DNA of 64,000 nucleotides from Sipunculus nudus (taxonomy: Eukaryota; Annelida; Sipuncula; Golfingiida; Sipunculidae). The notes beneath the pieces were generated by a model that made no database searches, was not told the DNA's origin, and saw nothing but the letters and a program-made list of their open reading frames with translations. The position numbers and the translations under genes are program-made. Numbering within the stretch: position 1 is the first letter of the stretch; each line of letters starts with the position of its first letter. Shown one piece after another: positions 49,780 to 62,037 of the stretch. Location of the stretch: the NCBI GenBank assembly GCA_026874595.1, contig CM049311.1:73226953-73290952 (forward strand), given 5' to 3'.

Positions 49780-51304
49780 TAGATGTGTTGGAACGACACG
49801 AATGCCCCCGCCTGGGGCAAATTAGAAACATTTGTAAAATTTTGAAAAATTTTTTAAGTTCAGGAGGTGTCTTATGGTCAAAAGTAGGTCAACAATGGCA
49901 AAATGCAAACTCGATCTGTAACGGGTCATTATCAAGCAACACACCAAAAATCATGCCAGTATATGCAGGCATTGTGAAAAAAAGTCCATACATGTGCATT
50001 TTCCATAAAAATTTCTGTCTTTCATGAAATTTTCTATGTTTAGGATCCGTAAAACAATCAAAAGTAGGTCAACCCGGACGAAATGTGAACTCCATCTGTA
50101 ACTGTCATTATCTGCCCACACATAAAAAATCAGGGTGGTATCTGCAGGCATTGAGGAAAAAAAGTCAGTACATATGGATTTGTTATGAAAATTTCTATTT
50201 TTCATGGAACTTTCTATGTTCAGGAGCAGTCAAATGGTCAAAAGTAGGTCAACTGGGACAAAACAAGAACTCGATCTGTAACTGGTCATTATCTGCCTAC
50301 ACACCAAAAATCAGGCCCGTATCTGCAGGCACTGCGAAAAAAAGTCCATACATGTGCACTTTTTTATGAAATTTTCTATGTTAGAGCACTGTCAAATGGT
50401 CATAAGTAGGTCAACTGGGACAAAACATGAACTCGACCTGTAACTGGTCATTATCTGCCCACACACCAAAAATCAGGCCAATATCTGCAGGTATTGCGAA
50501 GAAAAGTCTGTACAAGTGTATTTGTCATGAAAATTTATATTTTACATGAAATTTTCTATGTTCAGGAGCCGTAAAACAATCAAAAATAGGTCAACTGGGA
50601 GGAAACGCAAACTCTATCTGTAACTGGTCAATATCTGCCCACACACCAAAAATCAGGCCAATATCTGCAGGCATTGCGAAAAAAAGTCCGTACATGGGTA
50701 CTAGTCATGAAATTTCATATTTTTCATGAAATTTTCTATGTTCAGGAGCCGTAAAACGGTCAAAAGTAGGTCAACTGGGACGAAACAAGAACTCGATCTG
50801 TAACTGATCTATATCTGCCCACACACCAAAAATCAGGCCAATATATGCAGGCATTGCGAAAAAAAGTCTGTACATGTGTATTTGTCATGAAAATTTATAT
50901 TTTACATGAAATTTTCTATGTTCAGGAGCCGTAAAACAATCAAAAGTAGGTCAACTGGGACAAAACAAGAACTCGATCTGTAACTGGTCATTATCTGCCT
51001 ACACACCAAAAATCAGGCCCGTATCTGCAGGCACTGCGAAAAAAGTCCATACATGTGCACTTTTTTATGAAATTTTCTATGTTAGAGCACTGTCAAATGG
51101 TCATAAGTAGGTCAACTGGGACAAAACGTGAACTTGACCTGTAACTGGTCTATATCTGCCCACACACCAAAAATCAGGCCAATATCTGCAGGCATTGCGA
51201 AAAAAGTTCGTACAACTGTCTGATTTTGGAATGACGGAAGGACAAAATGACGGACATGGGTAAAACTATATGCCCCGGCCACTTTGTGGCGGGGGCATAA
51301 AAAG
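49780..51304. mobile_element. Pearl-like element with ~180-bp tandem core, copy 2
   Basis: Same end hairpins and subterminal inverted repeats as copy 1 (starts TAGATGTGTTGGAACGACAC, ends TTTGTGGCGGGGGCATAA). It has about eight core units; the TCGATCTG block recurs at 49911, 50091, 50271, 50433, 50613, 50793, 50973 and 51134. The core is longer than in copy 1, so unit number varies between insertions. Confidence 0.7.
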
Positions 51305-51846
51305 GACTATAATTTCTGCTTAAAGCATTCTGTAAATAAAAGTGCAGGGTACCCAAAAAGGTTTCATAGTAAATCCACTACATGTAAAATGTGTTTAATT
51401 TTTCATGACATTTCTGTTTCAAAACAAAGTGTTCAGTATTTGTAAACTGACTAGTGTTTGACTGCTTGATCTCAGTACATATTTCTGTTTAATACCTGTA
51501 AAATATAATCATTTATATCACTTGATGACAAGTGTAGGCCAGGATAATATTTTAAAAATATATGTCATCAATAGAATAATATGTTATCATTTCAAGATTG
51601 TTCCTTGCACCCATTACATTGCAAAAAGTTGCAAGATATTCAATTTAGTGGAGCAAAAATACTGAAGTGGTGAATTTCTGTATGTTGCAATTTTCAAAAA
51701 ACACTACTAAAAACATTTGTTCATATTTCAACTGAGAGGAGAAACCACTGGAGATTTAGAGATTCTCACTTATACACCAACATACATGTCTATCTGTAAA
51801 GCAGACGATAATGCAAGTATCAAAATGGATAAATGCATCAGAGCTC

Positions 51847-51850
<4 letters not shown>

Positions 51851-51899
<49 letters not shown>
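51851..51899. repeat. (TA)n microsatellite
   Basis: A TA run of about 48 bases in the region downstream of the tetraspanin stop codon, perhaps within its 3' UTR. Confidence 0.9.
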
Positions 51900-51903
<4 letters not shown>

Positions 51904-52087
51904 TTACAAATAGGTGGGACCGACGAGTAACACATCTTAGGAATCTTAATGAACTTCTAGGATGCAAACGTTTGCAATATACTTCATGGTAACCCGATTT
52001 GACCCCTGACCTTTGATGAAATGATTCACAAAGTATTCTGATTGGTGTAAAAATGATAGCAAGATCACTGGTTGCTATGGTTTTGAC

Positions 52088-55000
52088 CTAATTGCTGGTT
52101 CCCATGGTGTCATACCTTCTGATTGAAGCAGCACTCAGCTGGAGTTGAAGTGATTCTGAATACTGTTTCTGGACCATGAGTATATGCTTGATCAAAGCAT
52201 GGGCTAATACTATTGCAAAGAGCTGCAAAAATAAATAAATAAATAATATATAAAAACCAACACTGTTGGCTTCCTATAGCATATACAGTGTTATGGAGTA
52301 AAATTATTTCCTATGCAAAAGAAAAACATATATTTGTATCTAAGTTAAAATTGAAAATGGTGGACCAAACCATTGTTACATGACTAAAGATGCAAAGTGT
52401 GCCTTAAGGAGGTTAATTTAGTATATTTTCCAAAAAATCCTGTCAAATTTGACACAACATTTGCAAAAGAGGGTCTTCTGCAGAGAAATGTATTAGAAAC
52501 TATACTAGTGATCTTTGCCAATGTCAATTATTCTAGTATACTTAATTATGTAAGAGACAGCACAGCAGAGATTAAGATCATGGCTAATGGCCTTAAAACA
52601 CATGAATATAGTTTAAACAGGATTAAGTTTTCAATTAATCCTTTTTTAAATTACAAACTTGACACAGGATGAATGTAGCTTAAATTCTATATGTACATGA
52701 GCTGTGGCCACAAAACCAGCCACACAAAGACATAAGTGCTCATTTCAATTCATTCAAAAATGTAGTAGGAAACTTGGATAACACTGCCTTTGAAAATTTA
52801 AGAGTTATACACGTCCATTTTATTGTCAAATTTGTATTTAAGTGTATAACATGAGCAAAAAGTTGAAAAGAGAGAAAACAGATTTGTGTTACCTCAATGA
52901 AGCCCACACCAAAAGCAATGAGTCCGATGATGACCACATTATCTTTGAACACAATCATCAGAGATTCAATACAGCCACCTGTGTAGATGCTATGCTGTGC
53001 ATACCTCTCCTGAAAATAAATATAATCTGTTTATTAATATGAGGTAATGTTTATACATATTGGAAATATTTGGGGCCAAACTGTTACAAAATACAGTAAC
53101 ATACTTTCTCCTAAATAACAAGTGACCAATGGGTCATAACGCTCAGCTGACTAGCATGATATGTTAGCTTAATATTCACAACAGGAATTTTATCATCTGA
53201 AAGTCGAATTGAAATGAACTTCAGGTGTCATTTTGACCGTGACCCTCTGACACCAAAATTGACAGGGTTCTACCGTAAGTGATGGGTCACACACATGTGA
53301 AGTATGAGACCAATCATGATTGGTCTATACAGGTTGTACAAGAGAAGACCGAGTCCAATCATGACTGGTCTATACAAGTTGTACAAGCAAAGACTTGAGT
53401 CCAATCTTACTGGTCTATACAGATTGTACAAGAGAAGACTGAGTCCAATCATGACTGGTCTGTACAGATGGTACAAGAGAAGACTGAGACCAATCATGAC
53501 TGGTCTATACAGGTTGTACAAGAGAAGACTGAGTCAAATCATGACTGGTCTATACAGGTTGTACAAGAGAAGACTTGAGTCCAATCATGACTGGTCTATA
53601 CAGATTGTACAAGAGAAGACTTATGTCCAATCATGACTGGCCTATACAGATTGTACAAGAGAAGACTTGAGTACAATCATGGATGGTCTATACAGGTTGT
53701 ACAAGAGAAGACGGAGTCCAATCATGACAGGTCTATACAGGTTGTACAAGAGAAGACTGAGTCCAACAATGACCGGTCTATACAGGTTGTGCAAGAGAAG
53801 ACTGAGTCCAACCATGACTGGTCTATACAGGTTGTACAAGAGAAGACTTGAGTACAATCATGGATGGTCTATACAGATGGTACAAGAGAAGACTGAGTCC
53901 AACAATGACCGGTCTATACAGGTTGTACAAGAGAAGACTGAGTCCAATCATGACTGGTCTATAGAGATTGTACAAGAAAAGACTGAGTCCAATCATGACT
54001 GGTCTATACAGATGGTACAAGAGAAGACTGAGTCCAATCATGACTGGTCTATACAGATTGTACAAGAAAAGACTGAGTCCAATCATGACTGGTCTATACA
54101 GATTGTACAAGAGAAGACTGAGTCCAATCATGACAGGTCTATACAGGTTGTACAAGAGAAGACTGAGTCAAACAATGACCGGTCTATACAGGTTGTACAA
54201 GAGAAGACTGAGTCCAATCATGACTCGTCTATACAGATTGTACAAGAGAAGACTTGAGTCCAATCATGACTGGTCTATACAGATTGTGCAAGAGAAGACT
54301 GAGTCCAATCATGACTGGTCTATACAGATTGTACAAGAAAAGACTGAGTCCAATCATGACTGGTCTATACAGATGGTACAAGAGAAGACTGAGTCCAATC
54401 ATGACTGGTCTATACAGATTGTACAAGAAAAGACTGAGTCCAATCATGACTGGTCTATACAGATTGTACAAGAGAAGACTGAGTCCAATCATGACAGGTC
54501 TATACAGGTTGTACAAGAGAAGACTGAGTCAAACAATGACCGGTCTATACAGGTTGTACAAGAGAAGACTGAGTCCAATCATGACTCGTCTATACAGATT
54601 GTACAAGAGAAGACTTGAGTCCAATCATGACTGGTCTATACAGATTGTGCAAGAGAAGACTGAGTCCAACCATGACTGGTCTATACAGGTTGTACAAGAG
54701 AAGACTTGAGTACAATCATGGATGGTCTATACAGATGGTACAAGAGAAGACTGAGTCCAATCATGACTGGTCTATACAGATTGTACAAGAGAAGACTGAG
54801 TCCAATCATGACTGGTCTATACAGGTTGTACAAGAGAAGACTGAGTCCAATCATGACTCGTCTATACAGATGGTACAAGAGAAGACTGAGTCCAATCATG
54901 ACTGGTCTATACAGGTTGTACAAGAGAAGACTGAGTCCAATCATGACTGGTCTATACAGGTTGTACAAGAGAAGACTGATTCCAATCATGACTCGTCTAT

Positions 55001-58000
55001 ACAGATGGTACAAGAGAAGACTGAGTCCAATCATGACTGGTCTATACAGGTTGTACAAGAGAAGACTGAGTCCAATCATGACAGGTCTATACAGGTTGTA
55101 CAAGAGAAGACTGAGTCAAACAATGACCGGTCTATACAGGTTGTACAAGAGAAGACTGAGTCCAATCATGACTCGTCTATACAGATTGTACAAGAGAAGA
55201 CTTGAGTCCAATCATGACTGGTCTATACAGATTGTGCAAGAGAAGACTGAGTCCAACCATGACTGGTCTATACAGGTTGTACAAGAGAAGACTGAGTCAA
55301 ACAATGACCGGTCTATACAGGTTGTACAAGAGAAGACTGAGTCCAACCATGACTGGTCTATACAGATTGTACAAGAGAAGACTGAGTCCAATCATGACTG
55401 GTCTATACAGATGGTACAAGAGAAGACTGAGTCCAATCATGACTGGTCTATACAGATTGTACAAGAAAAGACTGAGTCCAATCATGACTGGTCTATACAG
55501 ATTGTACAAGAGAAGACTGAGTCCAATCATGACTGGTCTATACAGATTGTACAAGAGAAGACTGAGTCCAATCATGAGTGGTCTATACAGATGGTACAAG
55601 AAAAGACTTGAGTCCAATCATGACTGGTCTATATGGATGGTACAAGAGAAGACTGAGTCCAATCATGACTGGTCTATACAGGTTGTACAAGCAAAGACTT
55701 GAGTCCAATCATGACTGGTCTATACAGATTATATAAGAGAAGACTGAGTCCAATCATGACTGGTCTTTACAGATGGTACAAGAGAAGAATAAGATCAAGG
55801 TCAACAGTTATAAAACTCCTCTGAGAACATTTTTGTCTATAAAATTTGAGGAAAAATGTAAGTTATCACATTTACAAGAAATCCTGAATATGATTAACTC
55901 AATTTGGCTCATTTGACTTTGAAGATCCTGGCTATAGCTCAACATTACTTTATGCTCCTCAAAAACATCTTTTGTGTAACCGCTGCTTTGTTTGGCAAGT
56001 TTCTCTGAGCATGACCACCAGGGGGGCACAGAGCAAACAATTCTAATCAGACCAGTGATTGTGTGCTATCACATTGTGCATCGAGTAACCCTTTTAAACA
56101 TAGTACACCTGCTCTCAATGGCCTAATTACACCAAGACACCCGCTCTGATTGGTCTAATTGGTCTGACCCTGTGCAAGAACCAGTGTTATCAGGCCAATG
56201 AGAGCCGGTGTAGCATGTTTATAATTTAGGCTGGATGCACAATGTCTGTCCGTTTAACTGGCATGTTTTGAAACCATTGGAACAACAAATCTGAAATTCG
56301 GCATACCATTAGATGTCCCCAAAATCTCCTACCATACTGAAAATTGGGTCAATAGGACTTCGTTTCTTTATGATATTAACGGAAAACCTCCGTTTTCCAT
56401 GAAAAACCCATTGTTACACTTCAAGACTGCCTAATATCAAAACCACTGTCCTGATATTGATCATTTTTATTATATCAATTCCTATGTACAAACCAGAAAT
56501 TAGTTCAATATTTTTTAATTCTTGAAGTTATGGGCCCGAACATAATGCACTTTGTAAAAATTCAGGAAAAATGTTTACTCCCTTAACTTGAGAACTGCTG
56601 AAGCTAGAGACTTTTTTCAGGTTTATAACTATATTTAATCAAGATTCAATTGTATACCCAAAATTAGATCTGAATTTTTCAAATTTTATAAGATATGAGC
56701 TTAAATATAAAATCAGTACCTTAATTTTGCCCAGATTTGACCAGGGCACATTTTTTCCTGTAACTGCTGTGGATTTAATTTTCACAGCATGTTTTCATAA
56801 GCATTTCATCTGTTAACATCTGAATTGAGGTTCAAAAACTGTACATTTTATTTAAGTTTTCAAGCACTCTGTAAAGTATTGTTTATATCAAGCTAGTGTT
56901 ATGCAGTTTGCTAGAGCTCAGCTCCCCCGCTTCCCAGGCCAGCTCCCAGCTCCCAAAATTTGGCATACAGTTAGATGTCCCCTAAATCCCATACCAAACC
57001 AAAAGTTTAGTCACTTGGACTTCATTCCTCCGAGATATTAAGAAAAAAGTTCAATTTTTCATTAAAAACCCTTCGTTACACTTCAAGACTGCCTAATATC
57101 AAAACCACTGATCTGACTTTGATCATATATAATATACATGTTCTTCTATACACTCTCTATGCACATGGCCAGAAAGGATGTCAGTATTGCGTATTTGTTT
57201 TAAGTTATGGGCCCAAGCATAATGCACTTTGTAAAGAAAAAAATTAAATATATATACTCCCTTCACATGAGACTTGCGGAAGGTAGAGATTTTTTGTCAG
57301 GGATTTAACATTATTTAATCAAGATTCAATTGTGTACCCAAAATTCGTTCTGAAATTTTCAAATTTTTTAAGTTATAAGCATAAATATAAAATCAGTACC
57401 TTAAATTTTGCTCAACTCTGACCATGGCACATTTGTTTCATATAGGCACTGTTGATATAATTTTCAGACCATGCTTCCATAAGGATTTCAGCTTGTTAGT
57501 TTTGAAAGTTGAAAGAAATTGGTAAAAAAACTATAGCTTTTATTAAAGTTTTTATGAGACCATGTCACACCCAGGTTCTACCCAGCCCCTCTTCATGCAG
57601 TCACCTGTATGTCACCTTGTGACCTTTCAGGCAAATTATGTACGCTTGAGGCGGGGCATATACTGGTCTGCCTGGCAGCTTATGGCTGGCCACAGTTGAT
57701 TCAGGTGTCTAACCATACTCATCTATTAGTTATTTTGACCAACAACATAACAATAAACAATAAATAAAGAAAATTTTTATAGGTCTACAATAACAACTTT
57801 AAGAAAAATCAATAGAAAAGCAATTTGATAGTTGATGAGTAACAGGGAATTACCTTGCAATTACTAATGTTGTATGGATTATGTACGGATGGATGAAAAG
57901 AACACCATGGAGTCACCTATGGTATTTTTCATTTCAATTATAATAATGAAAAAAAAAATTATATTGTTTACTATTAGGGATTATATAAAGGAAACTAGAA

Positions 58001-61000
58001 TACGGGTAGTCGACAAACGACTACGTGTATCCGCCAAAATCGGAGAAGGACGGGTGAAGTGAGGCATGGATTGAATGGCAAGGGGAAACACACATCACAT
58101 AAACATGATTGTAGGTGGGCCACCTGTTATTTGAACGAAAAACTATCCAAGATGTATACACATGCAAAATTTCATGTGGAAATGTCAAACCACTGCAGCG
58201 ATATGAGTGATTTTATCCCACAGCAGACAAACAGATGGACGCTGTGCAAAAATGGCTGCAGGTAGCGCCATCATTTTTGTGTATGTAATAAAGATATCCA
58301 AGGGCTACATTTGTGTAAATTTTTTTTCCTGATTGGTCAAATGAGTCCGGAGATATAAGCATTAATGTCTGCAGCGTGAACCTGAATGTAGGTGGCGCCC
58401 CCTTGTCATAAAATCAAGAAAGCTATGGGGGATGTATACCCATGTCGAATTTCAGGTAATTTGGTCAAACCACTGCAGAGATATGAGTGATTTTAACCCA
58501 AGGCAGACAAACAGATGGACACTGTGCGAAAATGGCTGCAGGTGTCGCCACCATTTTTGTTTATGTTTTAAAGCTATCCAAGGACTACATTTGTGTAAAA
58601 ATTTTTTCCTGATCGGTCAAACAGTTCCAGAGATATGCATGAGCTTGGATGTCTGCAGCGTTAACGTGAAGGTAGGTGGTGCCACCTGTCATAAAATCAA
58701 GAAAGCTATCTAGGATGTATGGGAATGCCGAATTTCAGGTGAATTAGTCAAACCACTGCAGAGATATAAGTGATTTTAACCTAAGGCAGACAAACAGATG
58801 GACGCTGTGCAAAAATCGCTTCAGGTGGGGCCACCATTTTTATGTATGTTATAAAGCTATCCAAGGGCTACATTTGTGTAAAAATATTTTCCTGATCGGT
58901 CAAACAGTTCCCGAGATATGAGCTTGGATGTCTGCAGCATTAACGTGAATGTAGGTGGCACCACCTGTCATAAAATCAAGAAAGCTATCTAGGATGTATA
59001 CGCATGCCCAATTTTAGGTGAATTAGTCCAACCACTGCAGAGATATGAGTGATTTTAACCCAAGCGGATGAACAGATGGACACTGTGCAAACATTGTTGC
59101 AGGTGGTGCCACCTTTTTTGTGTGTATGTTATAAAGCTATCCCAGGGCTACATTTGTGTAAAATTTTTTTCCTGATCTGTCAAAAGGTTCCCGAGATATG
59201 TGGGTTTATGTGTGGAAACAGACGCACAAACAAATGCTGGGCAGACAGGAAAGGTCAGAGGTCAAGGTCACTTGGTTAGGCACCAGTTCACATGTGACCC
59301 GATAATTTGTGTAAGTTTCTGAAAAATCCATCCAGTAGTCTCAGAGGAGTTCTCCGGAAACGAACGCGACGGTGGAACCCGGTCAGAAACATAGTATCCG
59401 CAAACTTCCTACAATTAATGATAGACAAAGATGCAGTTGATAATATTGATCTTAATTTCCAGATATTTTACAAGTCTTTCAGCTTGTAAATTTATATTTA
59501 TTTCAAAATCTTAATAAATCTTAATTTCCAGGTCTTTTACAAGTGTTTCAGCTTGTTAATTTATATTTATTTCAAAATTTAAAGAAAAAATAAAAATATG
59601 TCAACATTTTTAAATTTTACTCAGACAATTACTGATTAATTAAAGATGTCAATATGTTTCACTAATGACATTAAGACTAGCAGCTGAATCAGCTGTCACA
59701 AGACTATATAAATAATCAAAATTTATATTACTGGTTCATTTATTTCAGTTAATAAAATTGAACTACCCATCTCTAGTTTTCTTCTTGTGTAATTTACCAG
59801 GTGTTCTTATCCCTGGGTTATTTTTACACATATAATGGTTTCATAGCTGAGATTACCTTGATTTTTTTTTTAATAAAAATACTTGAATATGATAAAAAAT
59901 CACATCTTAGACATGTTCTCATTATGATTTATGTAATGTTAATAATTGTCATAAGACTCTTGCTATGTCTAGCTTAGATTGATGTGAAAGTAGTCCAAAG
60001 TGAATATAATAGTTTTATTTTTTTAATATAAATTTAAGCCATAAAACCAGGTACTTATGATTATTATTTAAATTTGTAATATTTGTATATTCTGGATTCT
60101 CAAGAATTTTGTTTGGCTGAAACTGAATAAATACCAGACATGGTGCGAATACTTTGCAAATGTATTTGAATGCGAACATGAATATGTACTCTATAATTTC
60201 ATGCATAAGAATAGGAATACAGATAAACTGTCTCCAAGGATATTATTAAAATCTTACATAACTTGAGTTAAACACCATCAACTCATAATACAGCTTATAT
60301 TTCCATACAAAACCAGCATTTGCCTACCTCCACTTCCAAATCATAATTTGTGTTCATATATAACTGCTGAGCGCCGTGACCCATGGGTTCCTTGTATTCA
60401 TATTACTTTGTTTAAAGGGCCAGGGATTTGTTAAAATATGAACCAGAGCTTTGAAAGTAGACTGGCCCAGTCAATGAAATGGCTCTGACAGAGATATCAA
60501 ACAGCTCTCACTGTGTTGCACATAGTGTCAGTACTGCTACCACATGGCAACTTACATAACTAATTACCATTCTCTGACCCTCTTATTTCATCAACTGGTA
60601 AACTTGGGCCGTACCGCACAGTCAGCGCCACACACCACCGCCTCGTTTAACTAAGGTCTATCCCAGTGACATAAGGAGAAATTATAGTGGTCTTTCCCAG
60701 AATCTTTTTTCCAAAACCAACATGGTTAATTCAGTAACCACCTACTGTAGGCTTCCAGATTGCTATATGTATATATTTTTCATTTTATCAGTCTTAATAT
60801 GTTTAGGTCCTCGGCTATTTGAGTACGGCAAGATTTTTAACACTATATAAAACCCTCAGCCTCAGTGAGTCACCATTTATCAGACCATTGCTTATCGGAG
60901 CAGGCCGGTTTTAAAATGTGTCTCCAGCTCAGCCAATCAGCGTGAGATATTCAGGTCCACACGCGACGAACGCAGTGAAACTGTTATTCATGTACTGGCT

Positions 61001-62037
61001 GACTGAAACGATCACGACGTTCAGCCTGTTGGCTACTCAACAGTGGCAAAACTTTCATGTGTAACTTGAGCACTAACAAATACACAGCACAAAATGTTGC
61101 GACATTTGTCTTCAATACGCTTAAATTTGTCCACGGACCATATGTTTGAACAGCAGAGATATATCACAGCACACGAAGGTCCATGTATGGACTTTCTAAA
61201 ACATGCATGATTTCAGTGCAAATGTTACCAAGTGGGTTGAGCTGTCTATTGCCTGTGGGACGCTGTTAGCCTCCTCATAGCAATGATACCAATCACAGGA
61301 GGCCAGGCTGCCTGATATGCAAATGCGAGGGAATCATCAGGAGCCTTGTGATGCCCTAATATACAAATATCAGGGCTTTGCCATACAGACTTTACAGGGC
61401 TTTAGTGTAACAGCAAGAACTGAGTTACATCGCATCTATTGGTACAAGGAATCACGTTTCATTTGAAGCATTTTAGCAGTAAACATCAATACACTAAAGG
61501 CCAGGCAGGGCTACTCTGAAAAAGATAAAAGATTGACCTACAATCAAGAGTGAACTACAATCTAATATTTTTATACCCTGCTAATCCTAGAATCAGGATT
61601 CCAGATCAGGAACAACTTCTGGGGTGATTAAGATATTGTACAGACCTACACTGTAAAATATATGTGAAAGTTTATCGTGGTTTTCAGTTACAGGCCTGGA
61701 AACACATATAGACACATAAATATACATATATGTACAGATACATCAAATACATACAAATGTACACACATACAGACTCAATGGTAGTACCCTGGCCACACCC
61801 TTAAGGGGCTCATGTAAAATACAAAACAAATACAAGGTGACCAAAACATCACTGTAGGAAAATATAGACAAAATGTGCACATACCCCAAAGATTCTGGTC
61901 TTGTAGCCACACTGTTTATCTGTTGGTGTCTTACAACAGGACATGGGAACACCACAGTGGGAAGGAGCTGGGCTGGAGCAATTGTAATATATGTTGATCT
62001 CCCAGTCATTATAACCGGTGGCACCACAACACTTGAA
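52088..62037 (-). CDS. TspanC8-type tetraspanin, last three coding exons (5' part outside window)
   Basis: Four-pass membrane scaffold; the C8 subgroup is known to bind and direct the sheddase ADAM10. Exons seen in coding order: 62037-61885, 53009-52893, 52222-52088 (TAG at 52088-52090). All are phase 0 with GT-AG borders. Exon 1 encodes most of the large extracellular loop: FKCCGATGYNDW, YYNCSSP, HCGVPMSCC, KQCGYKTR. Exon 2 adds GGCIE and begins membrane segment 4 (VVIIGLIAFGVGFIE). Exon 3 finishes segment 4 (LFAIVLAHALIKH) and gives a cytosolic tail ending DTMGTSN. Eight loop cysteines in the pattern CC, C, C, CC, C, C define the C8 group; the closest human member was not resolved. Segments 1-3 must lie beyond 64000 or in unrecognised exons. 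The partial product is 135 aa-long before the missing N-terminus. Introns contain large tandem repeats. Confidence 0.88.
53120..53165 (-). repeat. 3' end fragment of the CAGCTGAGC repeat, reverse orientation
   Basis: The complement reads CTAGTCAGCTGAGCGTTATG followed by ACCCATTGG. It corresponds to the 3' ends at 29450-29487 and 37150-37182. Confidence 0.5.
53305..55795. repeat. 45-bp minisatellite, about 55 units, with higher-order repeats
   Basis: The unit is ATGACTGGTCTATACAGGTT, GTACAAGAGAAGACTGAGTC, CAATC with minor variants. Because 45 is a multiple of three and the unit lacks stops in several frames, long open frames appear on both strands (for example SPIMTGLYRLYKRRL or ESNHDWSIQIVQEKT repeated). 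They are not taken as genes: the array lies in a tetraspanin intron, frames change wherever a unit has 46 bases, and all frames are equally open. Marker variants such as TGACTCGTC recur 361 bases apart (54221, 54582), showing an eight-unit higher-order period. Confidence 0.92.
56230..57570 (+). repeat. Two tandem copies of the dispersed repeat seen in introns 2 and 4 of the AP endonuclease gene
   Basis: Copies at about 56230-56930 and 56940-57570 share AGATGTCCCC, GAAAATTGGGTC-like, ACACTTCAAGACTGCCTAAT and ATGGGCCCGAACATAATGCA blocks with 31588-32340. They are in a tetraspanin intron and non-coding. Confidence 0.65.
58075..59402 (+). repeat. Element with 282-bp tandem core, about 4.5 units
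   Basis: Two kinds of near-palindrome alternate. Type A (GCAGGTGGCGCCACC-like) is at about 58258, 58540, 58822 and 59101; type B (GTAGGTGGCGCCACCTGTCA-like) is at about 58108, 58391, 58674 and 58954. That gives a 279-283-bp period. Each half-unit has GAGATATGAG. The core is followed by a non-repeated tail (GGTCAAGGTCACTTGG, then AACATAGTATCCGC) that resembles the end of the element at 47260. It is non-coding. Confidence 0.75.
59403..61884. other. Tetraspanin intron sequence, no gene recognised
   Basis: AT-rich. A fragment at 60366-60392 (CTGAGCGCCGTGACCCATGG) is another 3' end of the CAGCTGAGC repeat family. The stretch 60600-61200 is more GC-rich but has no conserved protein. Confidence 0.5.

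Noticed and set aside
53304-55702. Long repetitive open frames (up to 301 residues) on both strands
   Set aside because: By-product of a 45-bp, stop-free minisatellite in an intron. Several frames are equally open and there is no start context or domain.
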